From contig MNCI01002996.1 in the NCBI GenBank assembly GCA_015680685.1, positions 424,870 through 488,869 on the forward strand: a stretch of DNA of 64,000 nucleotides, written 5' to 3'. This document shows, piece by piece, positions 45,038 to 54,767 of this stretch (positions are counted from its first letter, which is position 1; each line of letters opens with the position of its first letter). Position numbers and translations under genes: made by a program. Source of the DNA: Gnetum montanum (Eukaryota > Streptophyta > Gnetopsida > Gnetales > Gnetaceae). The notes beneath the pieces are model-generated. The model was not told the origin of the DNA and ran no database searches. It was given only the letters and a program-made list of their open reading frames with translations.

Positions 45038-45572
45038 ATGTAGTTCCTGGTGTCGGTGACTCCTCCATAGGTGTCTTTCCCTTTTCTTGCACTCCAGGTC
45101 TTGGGATTTGATAGCGTTGAAGTATGGCCTAGAGTTTCTCCTCTTGTAAGGCCTTGAGTGCCTTGGCGTGTGTGTAAGTTTGCACTTGTGCCATAGAGGC
45201 AGCCTAATGAGCCTTCTCTTTTTCTTTCGCCACCCCTTTATTCTCTATCAACAGTTTATTAAGTTGCTCGGTTCTAAAAGTGTCCAGTTGGTTCTGAGCA
45301 ACCTTTGGCCCTGTGTTCGGAAGGTTTAATACTTCTGAAATGGTTTGAACAGAGAAATCAATAGTCACACCACAAACGTTAACCATGGTGCCTTCTGCTT
45401 TATTGTGCCAAAATTGGTACATTTCCCCTGAGTACTAGGCACCACTTTCAGAGAGGGTATCTCCTACTTCTGCCTACCTGAACCGTACGATAGGATCTTG
45501 TCTTTCACCTCTCCAAAATCGTTCGATCGCACCTTGAGTAGGACCTTTTTGTTATCCATGTTTCGGGGCCAT
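45038..45572 (-). pseudogene. D2 extra ORF, plant transposon-protein-like domain
   Basis: The - strand frame begins ATGGCCCCG at 45572 and ends with TGA at 45038-45040, about 177 codons with three internal stops. Readable parts: AIERFWRGERQDPIVRF, MYQFWHNKAEGTMVNVCG, VTIDFSVQTISEVLNLPNTG, then KVAQNQLDTFRTEQLNKLL and an Ala/Gln/Lys-rich coiled tail (HAKALKALQEEKLQAILQRY). The FSxxxI..(L)xLPNxGP core resembles the segment at 24595-24672 in C's antisense ORF. In many plant retroelements such domains appear as accessory genes. The family name is tentative and the function unknown. It lies in sense, just before the 3' LTR. Confidence 0.6.
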
Positions 45573-47450
45573 CTACAATCACATGGGACCAATTGTTAGT
45601 AAGGTTGTTACCAAAGTTAGGTTATACCTTACTGCTTGCCTTAATAGATTTACTTTATTTCCATGTGATGTTAATTATTGGAAGAACGTGTCCCCGAAAG
45701 ATTATAGTGTTGAGTCCTCTTTGCTTAGGTAGTTTCCAAATTTAATTTTTCTGGTATAGCTAAGGGGGTGAAATTGTTTTTGACACATTCTATTCTTAAT
45801 TTTAGAACTAATTACCCTTAAAGATGTCCTTTGGATGATGATGAATTTCAAAAAATTTATGCACTATTCGGCATGTGCCCCCTCCCCCACGACTAAGCTG
45901 AACACTCTGGGTTCAAGTAGGTTCAAACGGAATGAAAATCGGAGTATCAACGAGCGAGTTATGGATATGAAAGCAAGGGATGCGCAATCGCGAGTCATAG
46001 AGATTAATTGAAAAACTTCTCCTGCGTGAACAATTGCAAATGATGTTGATTAGCACAGGGGGGTTACGCATATATATTTTCATTAAACTTAGGGCACTTA
46101 GAGAATGTATAGAATTTTTAATATTTCTTTGAAATTAAATGATGTAAACTAAGGACATATGGACTAAAGGGTTCCAGGGTAATTCAACTAGTTCTGAAGG
46201 CACGAAAATTATGATGGTGTGTTTATCAATAAAGACCTCGGATGGGAGAAAAAGGCTATGTGATGATTCATAGGAATGTTGAATCAGAGGGATAGTAATA
46301 AGGGAAAGAATATCATGAGAAATTAAGCTGAGGGTAAGAAATTATGTGTTTGAGCTAGAGAATCAGTGAAGATTACAAAAAATTACACAAGCGGGTCCTC
46401 CCCATAGTAGGTTTCAACCTATAATGCCCTTGTGTAACCACACTTAAAGTGTCTGTGGGCACTAGAAGGGTTAAATGTAATCTACACTAACTCCACAAAA
46501 CACACACATGTAAATATCACCGGAATGAGATGAAAATTTTATGTTACACGGGACACGAGCTACAATTACACGAACAGTGAGATGAGACGAAGTATAGAAA
46601 GGGATCGTAGAAATCGGGACATGAGGTAACTGACCCAGGGTACAATGAATCCTGCGTGAAAAGCATGATTAAGGTGTCATTAACCCATCGTTCCAAGATC
46701 AGGACCAAGTCCATCCTTCTAATCAGTGACATCGCATTGTTTCATCCCATGATGAACAACTATGAGAGTACCATAACAACAAGGCGTACGATCACTTGGC
46801 GTTTAGTACAAGGGAGGAGTTATTTTTGTTTTATGACACTTCTTTTTTTTTTTCTCTTTTTTTTTTTTTTTCACTTTACTGAATCTAGAGAAGCCGCCAA
46901 CCTTCAGGCATGGGTGCATGTCTTTCCAGTGGGACCCCCTAGAACAGCTTTTGAATTTTGAGTGCCCTTTTGATTACTCTTACTCCCATTTTTCATTAGA
47001 TCTACAAGGATCTTAGTACAACCATATTGCATGATAACTCCCATAGATGTCGCCAAAGAGAATCCGCAAGTCCCCTTGATGTCACACCCTAATCATTCCC
47101 TCTTGGTCCATCATTCTTCATTCTGGGTACAATGAACACAAAATCAATTTTAAGTTTTAGAAATGTCAAGAATATCACTTTATCCTCGAACAGAACCTCT
47201 TATTTGTAGAGTGGATGAGTGGATGTAGTGGGCTCACTATTCCAAATAATTGATCACTCATGACTTAATAACATAAAACACATCTCAACCAACGATCCAC
47301 ATGAGTGTTTTATTCATAGATGAGATTACTTACAAAAACATGAAAATACAAACACACAAAAAGAAAAAACAAAAAGTTGAAAAATGAAAAACTAGAAAAC
47401 AAAAAGCTATAAAATTAAAGAAATTGAAAAATATTTATTAATCCTGCTTG
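45573..47450 (-). other. D2 spacer without recognisable genes
   Basis: No protein motifs. Parts match D3 (35.6-36.2 kb). It contains pyrimidine runs at 46838-46872. Read on the - strand, the string GTGATTGTAG just before the ATG at 45572 could be a splice acceptor. Confidence 0.5.
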
Positions 47451-49160
47451 TCATTGAAATGGGGGGGATCCCCCATAACTAAACGGTTGAGTATGGCAAG
47501 GATTAATAAATGAAAAATGAGGATCCTCGCATATTGGAAATATTGAAATCGGTCCATACTTATCCCCTTGGATTTTACACACTTTGTAATAAACACAGTG
47601 GGGCACTTCATACAATGTAGTTTCCAGATAACGAGTTGACCCACTATGATGTTTAGGACCATTAGATGGTATGCAAGGATTGGGCTGAAGCCTCCCATGG
47701 TTGTGTTCATTGGGCCGTATGGTTGTTGGAGTGTAAGTTGGTGGCCTTAATGAAGTTACATGAGGCATCAGGTTCGAAGGTAAGGGTGCATCACATTGTT
47801 GGACTTGTGCTGGGTTGGAAGGTGCAGTGGCCTCTGAATTGTGTTGTCCCTTCCTATAGTCGTGTTTAAAGAAAGGACGCTTTTGATGTTGAGGAGGCTC
47901 TTCATTGCGGGTAGTAGCAGTAGCACAAGTGTTGTTCATGGGTTGCGTTGGTACAAATACCTTAGGAACAGTTGGTGGCATTGTGGAAGGAGGGAAAGGA
48001 TAAGAATGTTGAAAGTTAGGAGGAATGTAAGGTGTGCAAGGTGGTGGTTGTGTTGGAGGTATGGCCTGATAGTATTGTGGAGAATGGTGTTGTGGTGAGA
48101 TAAAGTGTGGTGGCCCAGTTAAAGAAACAAGAGGTTGAACATGATAAGCATTTGGATTCAAAAAATGTGAAGGGTGCCTCCAGTCTAAGGGTGGATTCCC
48201 CCACGACTGGGATTGTTGCCACTGTGATCGAACACAGTATCTCTGTACGAACTCTGGATGTAACATGTTTTCCCAATGCTCATGTAGATGTAACAATATT
48301 GGGCAGTGGCCTTTGCGGTGATCGTACAGGCATATGCTGCATTCATATGTATGACTGGAAGTTGAGCACTTATTCCCTTCATTCTTCTTGTCTGAATGTC
48401 TATTATTTTGTCCTACCTCTTGGGTTGTCAAAACTCTATCCCTAATGATGTTGATATATTCTCCACACTTTTGATTAATCCATTCCAACATCTAATTGAT
48501 CTTTGCCTCGGCTTCTTCTAACGATTGTTGTATTGGCAAAGATGATGTTTCCACCTTGAGATTTGTTGATCTCTCCTTATTATGATCAGGGACCTTTGTT
48601 GGGTTAATATTTTGGTCCTGTTGATGTTTTTCAACACCCTCCCACATAGCTAATTCTCCTTCTTCTTTTGCTACCCGCTTAATAAGCTCTTGGATTTGAT
48701 GGGTTCATAGGGCATATAGTTGACCTTGGGCATACGTTCCTAAGGTCTCTCTTGTTTCATTACGTAGCCCATCAATGATATTGTACATTAGCCTTTCCTC
48801 GAAAAACCCATGGCCTAGACAGTTGTTTAACAATGCATAATATCTTTCTAAGGCCATGTCCAAGGGTTCATGTTTTGCTTGTTTCCATCCTTGGATTTGT
48901 TTCCTCAAGGCTGACACTCTTGTGTAGGTTTGATATTTTTCATTAAAGACTTCTACCATTGTTGACCAGTGTCATATCGAATTTGGTTTTAACGATCTAT
49001 ACCATACTTTTTCTTGGTCAACGAGTGTCATGGAAAAGAGCTTAAGTTTTTGCCAACCATTATCAATGTTATTCCATGTGCAGGCATCGTAGAAGGCTAG
49101 TAAATGTTGATGTGGATCTAAGTCATAGCCTCCTAAAAATTTGGAAAATTTGTTTAAATT
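47451..49160 (-). pseudogene. D2 gag
   Basis: One - strand frame with stops at 48489-48494 and 48705-48707 among others. The core at 49140-48705 reads YDLDPHQHLLAFYDACTW-like sequence, then MVEVFNEKYQTYTRVSALRK, QIQGWKQAKHEPLDMALERY and IIDGLRNETRETLGTYAQGQ. A long open tail (346 codons, 48491-47451) begins with a helical stretch and a cysteine/histidine cluster CSICLYDHRKGHC (C-x2-C-x3-H-x4-C, one residue shorter than a standard zinc knuckle). It then becomes Pro/His-rich (SPQYYQAIPPTQPPPCTPYI). Stops are TGA or TAG where CGA or CAG is likely. The start lies in the gap. Confidence 0.85.
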
Positions 49161-49842
49161 NNNNNNNNNNNNNNNNNNNNNNNNNNNNNNNNNNNNNNNN
49201 NNNNNNNNNNNNNNNNNNNNNNNNNNNNNNNNNNNNNNNNNNNNNNNNNNNNNNNNNNNNNNNNNNNNNNNNNNNNNNNNNNNNNNNNNNNNNNNNNNNN
49301 NNNNNNNNNNNNNNNNNNNNNNNNNNNNNNNNNNNNNNNNNNNNNNNNNNNNNNNNNNNNNNNNNNNNNNNNNNNNNNNNNNNNNNNNNNNNNNNNNNNN
49401 NNNNNNNNNNNNNNNNNNNNNNNNNNNNNNNNNNNNNNNNNNNNNNNNNNNNNNNNNNNNNNNNNNNNNNNNNNNNNNNNNNNNNNNNNNNNNNNNNNNN
49501 NNNNNNNNNNNNNNNNNNNNNNNNNNNNNNNNNNNNNNNNNNNNNNNNNNNNNNNNNNNNNNNNNNNNNNNNNNNNNNNNNNNNNNNNNNNNNNNNNNNN
49601 NNNNNNNNNNNNNNNNNNNNNNNNNNNNNNNNNNNNNNNNNNNNNNNNNNNNNNNNNNNNNNNNNNNNNNNNNNNNNNNNNNNNNNNNNNNNNNNNNNNN
49701 NNNNNNNNNNNNNNNNNNNNNNNNNNNNNNNNNNNNNNNNNNNNNNNNNNNNNNNNNNNNNNNNNNNNNNNNNNNNNNNNNNNNNNNNNNNNNNNNNNNN
49801 NNNNNNNNNNNNNNNNNNNNNNNNNNNNNNNNNNNNNNNNNN
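49161..49842. other. Assembly gap in D2
   Basis: 682 N covering the gag start, the primer site and about half of the 5' LTR, judged from D1. Confidence 0.95.
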
Positions 49843-50316
49843 CTACCAAGCAGTTACACTTAAATGCTCGTAATCAAGTCATACTTGTTCCGCGTTCTAG
49901 GAGTTTAAGGGTGAGAGAGAGAAAACAGTAAATAACATTAAGTAAATAACAAATAAATAAATAACAAAGTGAATGCTGCAATGATGAAGTAATCTCGATC
50001 TTTATTGTTGGTCATGTGCGTGTCCAAGTACGGCACACTCGAATAAAGACACTGTACAATTACATTCACCACACTGTGGGCAGACATGGGAAAAAATCTA
50101 ACTCTGGAGGGATCAAATTGCCAGAGCTTCACTACTCTAAAACTGGGATGTCAAATGAGGGAGAGCCACCTCTTATTTATAGAAATTGCGGCGGACTACG
50201 ATATCACGTACGCGATATTGCATACGCGATATCGCAAGCCATGAGATAACGTGGGTGCGTTATCGTGGATGCCTTAACGCGACCGCCAGCAATATGAGCA
50301 ATTTCATGTCTCATCA
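49843..50316 (-). mobile_element. D2 5' LTR, sequenced part
   Basis: Matches 44340-44863 with few differences. Contains the TATA box (50174-50181, - strand) and the palindrome array (50193-50275). Ends ...CTCATCA, followed by the GAGGC duplication. Confidence 0.85.
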
Positions 50317-50720
50317 GAGGCCATTACATAGGAAGAAGAACAATCATCAAGATCCTCATGGTTTGATACTTTTAAGTTGCTCTCTTCACAAATGCATATT
50401 ATTTTTCCAAGTCTTATGATAGATGACAAAGGGATGATGGAATGATAGCCTAATTTGAAGGGCCACAACAATGGATCCAACTATTAGAAATGTTGATATA
50501 TGGGGAATTGACTTCATGAGTCCTATCACCACCATGTCTAGTAAGAAATCCTACATAATAGTTAATGTTGATTATTATACTTAGTGGGTAGAAGCTATTT
50601 CAATTATAGATTGCACATGAGATATAATTGCAAAATTGTTTTAATTGCATTTGATAAATAGATTTGGTGTAACTAGAACACTAATTTTCAATAATGATAC
50701 TCACTTTATAGGTGTTACAT
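50317..50720 (+). pseudogene. Element E integrase, remainder of zinc finger and catalytic core
   Basis: + strand: HYIGRRTIIKIL continues the zinc finger from 43883. Then VDIWGIDFMSPITTM (first Asp), SYIIVNVDYYT, WVEAISIIDCT, RFGVTRTLIFNNDTHFIG. The second catalytic position reads N-N-D-T-H rather than (S)D-x-G-T-H. There is no third Glu motif; the sequence becomes non-coding after about 50735. Several stops are present. Confidence 0.85.
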
Positions 50721-50796
50721 TTAAGAAGCTGATCTAACTATCCTCACCCAACACAATCGCATCTTGATCTATTTTTCATATCTTCACCTCAACCCT

Positions 50797-50808
50797 TAGT
50801 TGTGGGGG
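50797..50808 (+). other. Element E polypurine tract (probable)
   Basis: TAGTTGTGGGGG followed by TGATCATCA. It resembles the D-family tract (GTCGTGGGGGTA then TGATGA), which suggests that E and D are relatives and that E's 3' LTR begins at 50809. Confidence 0.45.
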
Positions 50809-50974
50809 TGATCATCATTTTAATAATGCCTTGTTAATACAATTTCTATACTTTTTATTTATAATTTCTTAAATTCCTTTGTAATTTTTTTGTTGACCTT
50901 CTATTTATTTAATCTTTTCCAACTCTTTGATATTTCATATTCTATTTTTCTATTCTCTAATATCTTTTAATTTT

Positions 50975-51676
50975 TGTATACGTTCCTAAGGTCTCTCTTG
51001 TTTCATTACGTAGCCCATCAATGATATGGTACATTAGCCTTTCCTCGGAAAACCCATGGCCTGAACAATTGCTTAACAGTGAATAATATCTTTCTAAGGC
51101 CATGTCCAAGGGTTCATGTTTTGCTTGTTTCCATCCTTGGATTTGTTTCCTCAAGGCTAACACTCTTGCATAGGTTTGATATTTTTCGTTGAAGACCTCT
51201 ACCATTGTTGACTAGCGTCGTATTGAATTTGGTTTTAACGATCTATACCATACTTTAGCTTGGTCAACGAGTGTCATAGGAAAGAGCTTCAGTTTTTGCC
51301 AACTGTTATCAATGTTATTCCATGTGCAGGCATCGTAGAAGGCTAGTAAATGTTGATGCGGATCTAAGTCATAGCCTCCTGAAAATTTGGGAAAGTTGTT
51401 TAAATCGAGCCTGGGTAGTCGGCTCTCTTTACGATGCCTACGTGAGATTCGAACAGCCTCTTGTATTTGCGTTAAGCTTGTAGTGGCCAGTGGGGGTTCA
51501 TCGTCATCAGGTAAGTTATGTTTTCGTGTGTTATGATGACGTTGTTTTTGTTCATTCTTATAGGAAACTCCCACTTCAGGTTGTATACTCCAATCTTCAT
51601 CGTCATATAGCTCATTGGTTCTCCAATGAACTTCCTCACTAAGTGTGGCGTTATTATCATCTTGTCGGAGAGACAT
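50975..51676 (-). pseudogene. D1 gag (truncated element)
   Basis: The - strand frame starts at 51676 (MSLRQDDNNATLSEEVHWRT), with IQEAVRISRRHRKESRLPRL, NNFPKFSGGYDLDPHQHLLA, NSWQKLKLFPMTLVDQAKVW and YRSLKPNSIRR, a TAG at 51209-51211 where D2 has TGG, then VEVFNEKYQTYARVLALRKQ. Homology with D2 stops abruptly at about 50978 inside TLGTY. The 3' part of D1 and its 3' LTR are gone, replaced by AT-rich sequence next to element E. Confidence 0.85.
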
Positions 51677-51793
51677 TGTTGTGTGTGAATTTATGTGACT
51701 TTTAATAATTAATAATTATTATTTTCTTGAAAGATATATCGTTAAGTTCTTTACAGCGACCTTGTATGATATAACTAATCTAGATAACTAGCA

Positions 51794-51814
51794 CCATCCC
51801 CGGCAACGGCGCCA
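51794..51814 (-). other. D1 primer-binding site for tRNA-Asp
   Basis: The + strand reads ATCCCCGGCAACGGCGCCA, which is the 3' end of plant tRNA-Asp, so the - strand carries TGGCGCCGTTGCCGGGGAT, the standard Athila/Tat primer site. It is one base from the LTR end. Confidence 0.85.
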
Positions 51815-51815
51815 A

Positions 51816-52779
51816 TGATGAGTGGCGAGGTACCCCTACACTCAACCATACGAAACGAGCGTCGCACGCGCGATCCGGTCGAACTCTACAAATGGACTAG
51901 TTGTGGCACCTAGATAGTTAATCTTAGGTTGCAGTTCGCTGTCTTCCCACCTAGACTAGTTTTGCATATGTCATGTATGGTTTAGTTTAGATGAGGTGTA
52001 TGATGTGTTTCCTAATTTATGCTACTCCTGAAGGCAGTGGAAAATAATATTAACTAATCTAAGCTAGGAGGAAAAGGGTAAGAGAGTCTAATCTAGCCTA
52101 AGTGCGACAAGCAACCGATTCCTTGATCAACCGTACACATCTTGGACCTCGTGCACGACTACCACTGGGACTACCAAGGGTAGCTTCGAGGTATGCCACT
52201 GGGATTACCAAGCGTAGATCCCAAATACGCCACTGGGTTACCAAGCGTAGATCTTGGATACGCCACTGGGCTACCAAGTAGTCACACTTAAATGCTCGTA
52301 ATCAAGTCGTACTCGTTCCGCTTCTAGGAGTTTAAGGATGAGAGACTAATCGCGATGAGTAACCGATTCCTTAGCTAGCCCTCGTAGATGCTCGTAGCCA
52401 AGTCGTACTCACACCGCGCTACGAAAGCAATAAATAACATTAAATAAATAACAAATAAATAAACTAAGTGAATGCTGCAATGATGAAGTAATCTCGATCT
52501 TTATTGCCGATCATGTGCGTGTCCAAGTACGACACACTCAAATAAAGACACTATACAATTACATTCACCACACTGCGGGCAGACACGGGAAAAATTCCAA
52601 CTCTAGAGGGATCAAACTGCCAGAGCTTCGCTACTTCTAAACTGGGATCCCGAATGAGGGAGAGCTGCGTCTTATTTATAGATATGGCGGCGGACAGCGA
52701 TATCGCGTACGCGATATCGTAGGGAAAGATGCGATATCACGTACGCGATATCGCGGCCTGTGCGAACCGTGTCTCATCA
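51816..52779 (-). mobile_element. D1 5' LTR (964 bp)
   Basis: Complete LTR with TGATGAGACACG start and GCCACTCATCA end on the - strand, and a TATA box at 52673-52680. Its palindrome array (52692-52755) is the best preserved copy: two pairs of GCGATATCGC-type arms, the first joined by GTAC to give a perfect 22-bp palindrome. Confidence 0.88.
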
Positions 52780-52915
52780 GGAGAGGATCCACTTGTATAA
52801 CTCCTTGGCTAAGAGCTAATTCACAACATCAAGACCATGACAAGTTGCTATTCAACTTGATTCATTATCCTATGAATCACTTCTATTCACATTTTGCATG
52901 TCGTTTATCTAGGGG

Positions 52916-53660
52916 AAGTTAAAAACAAAAGCTACACCACAATGACATTGGAAAGTATTTCAAGTTCTAGGTAGGATTCAAGGGGAAAGTATTCCAACAT
53001 GTGTAGCGATTTATTTTCTTTGGTCATCCAAGCTCATGGCATAGGATGTTACTAAGAATTTATATAAAATATTTGTTCCCAATGTTCCCATTTGTCATGG
53101 GCCTACGTATTAATTACTACACGGTGAGACACATAGCCGTGTTGAAGTCAGCATGGACAAGGAAAAGCCAAGGGATATCGCATGGGGTTTAACCCGTCGC
53201 TGCTGGCAATCAAAATGGTAAATTGTAAAGTCATGATGGGCATGCCGTTTTACGTGGGGTAAGTTAAAAATAGAAGCTACACCACATTTACATTGCAAAG
53301 TATTCCAAGTTTTAGTGTCGCATCCAATGGGAAAGTATTCCAACGTCTTTAACGATCTGTTTTATTTGGTCACGCAAGCTCGTAGCCCAGGATGTTACTT
53401 CAGAACTTATGTAAAATATTTGTTCTCAATGTTCCCATTTGTTTCCCATTTGTTATGGGCCAGACGCATAGCACCGTTGAAGCCAGCATAGGCAGGGAAA
53501 AGTGAAGGAAGATTGCATGGGGTTTAACCCGTCGCTGATCGTCGTCAAAATGTCATTGGAAAGTCATGATGGGCACGCCACTTACGTGGAGTAAGTTAAA
53601 AACAGAAGCTTCACCACAATTACATTGCAAAGTATTCCAAGTTTAAGGTAGCAGTGAATG
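52916..53660 (+). repeat. Tandem duplication of about 340 bp upstream of the CAR gene
   Basis: Units start with AAGTTAAAAA at 52916, 53261 and 53593 (lengths 345 and 332, third partial). Shared landmarks: AAGCTACACCACA, AAGTATTCCAAG, CAAGCTC.TAG..CAGGATGTTACT and GCATGGGGTTTAACCCGTCG. The ends of units 1 and 2 contain TACGTGG (53251 and 53583), an ACGTGG core as in ABRE/G-box sites. The frame at 53110-53343 is not a gene. Confidence 0.85.
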
Positions 53661-54472
53661 GGAAAATGCAATTTTATCAAATTCGTTTAATACGTTCGCT
53701 ATTCCAAGCAGCCGTGGATGCCCACACAGCCCATAAGTCCATTTCATTTGGAATCTTTTCAAATTCTTTTAAGATCCGCCATGGGAACTGTCCACAGATG
53801 CATTGGAAACAGGAGGACAATTCCACTTACAACATCCTAATATTGTTTCCAATCCTAGTTACAAAACAGAAAGATACCGCACATGGTGGGCCACTTTTAA
53901 AGAAAGCCGTTGATCCATTTAGGTTTTATATACCGTCAATCAAAGTCAGTCTTGACAACAGAGCAATTTTTCCTTTTGAACAGCAAATTTTTTGGTCACC
54001 TAAGAGGTGGGTCGAGCTTTGTGCCAACATTTCAAAAACACTAGCAGCACAACCTGATAAAATCCACAGCCAAGGTCAACTCTGAATACAAACAATACAA
54101 GCTCACCAAATCACAGGCATGAATGCAGGCGAGAATGGTGTGTTTACAGGTTGTTGGAGAGGGATTGGCTTGCCTTCTCCCGACAACGGGGCCTTACCTT
54201 CTAATTTGGACCGTGTTCATAAACTTTCCGACGGTAATTATTTATCATGCAGTAGCGCCATTCTTTCTCGCCGACTTATTTGTTTATGCCTTTCATTTTG
54301 CACAAATTTGTGCTCTGCTAGTCATTGTTGTTGCTGGTTGCTTCTACCATCATCATTATCATCATCTTCTGTTTGCCTAGCTGTGTTCCGGAAGCAGTCA
54401 GCCTCCTGTTGTTTCTTTGTTCTTGTTCTGGGATTTTGGCTTTTGGTTTCAGGATTGGCCTTCTTCTGAAAG
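53661..54472 (+). promoter_or_regulatory. Probable promoter and first leader exon of the CAR gene
   Basis: A TATA-like TTTTATATACC lies at about 53921-53931 and a TGGGCC site at about 53887. The leader would run to a splice donor at 54472/54473 (GAAAG|GTAATTTG). The last 150 bp are pyrimidine-rich, as in plant leaders. Transcription start is not determined. Open frames here (53654-54085, 54119-54469) have no recognisable domain. Confidence 0.4.
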
Positions 54473-54765
54473 GTAATTTGATTTATCCGCTTTTTCGCCT
54501 GGATGCCTAGGCTCCGGATTTTGCGGTCCGACTTCAGGTCGAATTTGGTACGAATTTTGGGCACGGATTTTGGACATTGTAGGTTAAATCGTGTCTGGGG
54601 CATTGCAGGCTAAATCCTGCCCAAATTTTAGGATTTTTTATGCTTCCCTGAAGCAATGGGAGCTGTTTTGATGCCGATTGTTGTGGGTTTTGTGCAATGT
54701 TGACTTTGTGGGTTGCTCCGGAATTGTGATCGTTGTGGTGGGTTCTCTGATTTCTTTTTCCGCAG
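54473..54765 (+). other. CAR gene 5' UTR intron
   Basis: GTAATTTG donor and TTTCTTTTTCCGCAG acceptor, 293 bp, ending two bases before the ATG at 54768. Leader introns are common in such genes and often raise expression. The acceptor is strong, the donor choice less certain. Confidence 0.55.
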
Positions 54766-54767
54766 AT

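Larger units (their letters stand above)
43884..50316 (-). mobile_element. Element D2: LTR element with gag and an extra ORF, no pol
   Basis: Flanked by the perfect target duplication GAGGC (43879-43883 and 50317-50321). LTRs are at 43884-44863 and (after the gap) 49843-50316. Polypurine tract CGTGGGGGTA (- strand) adjoins 44864. In element order: 5' LTR, gap with primer site, gag, a spacer of about 1.9 kb without recognised genes, a transposon-protein-like ORF, 3' LTR. No RT or integrase is visible; the unsequenced gap is too short to hold them. Confidence 0.9.

Noticed and set aside
46838-46872. T-rich runs as a terminator or poly(A) tail of a retroposed gene
   Set aside because: No target duplication or gene remnant beside them; ordinary low complexity inside D2.
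49076-49873. Long open frames across the N gap
   Set aside because: They consist of unknown bases. Only the flanking gag and LTR are real.
53654-54085. 143-codon open frame upstream of the CAR gene
   Set aside because: No domain, no homology I can recognise, overlaps the tandem repeat and the likely promoter with its TATA-like box. Probably chance.
54119-54469. 116-codon Cys/Ser/Leu-rich frame before the CAR gene
   Set aside because: Lies in the pyrimidine-rich leader; composition explains the residues. At most it could contain upstream ORFs.
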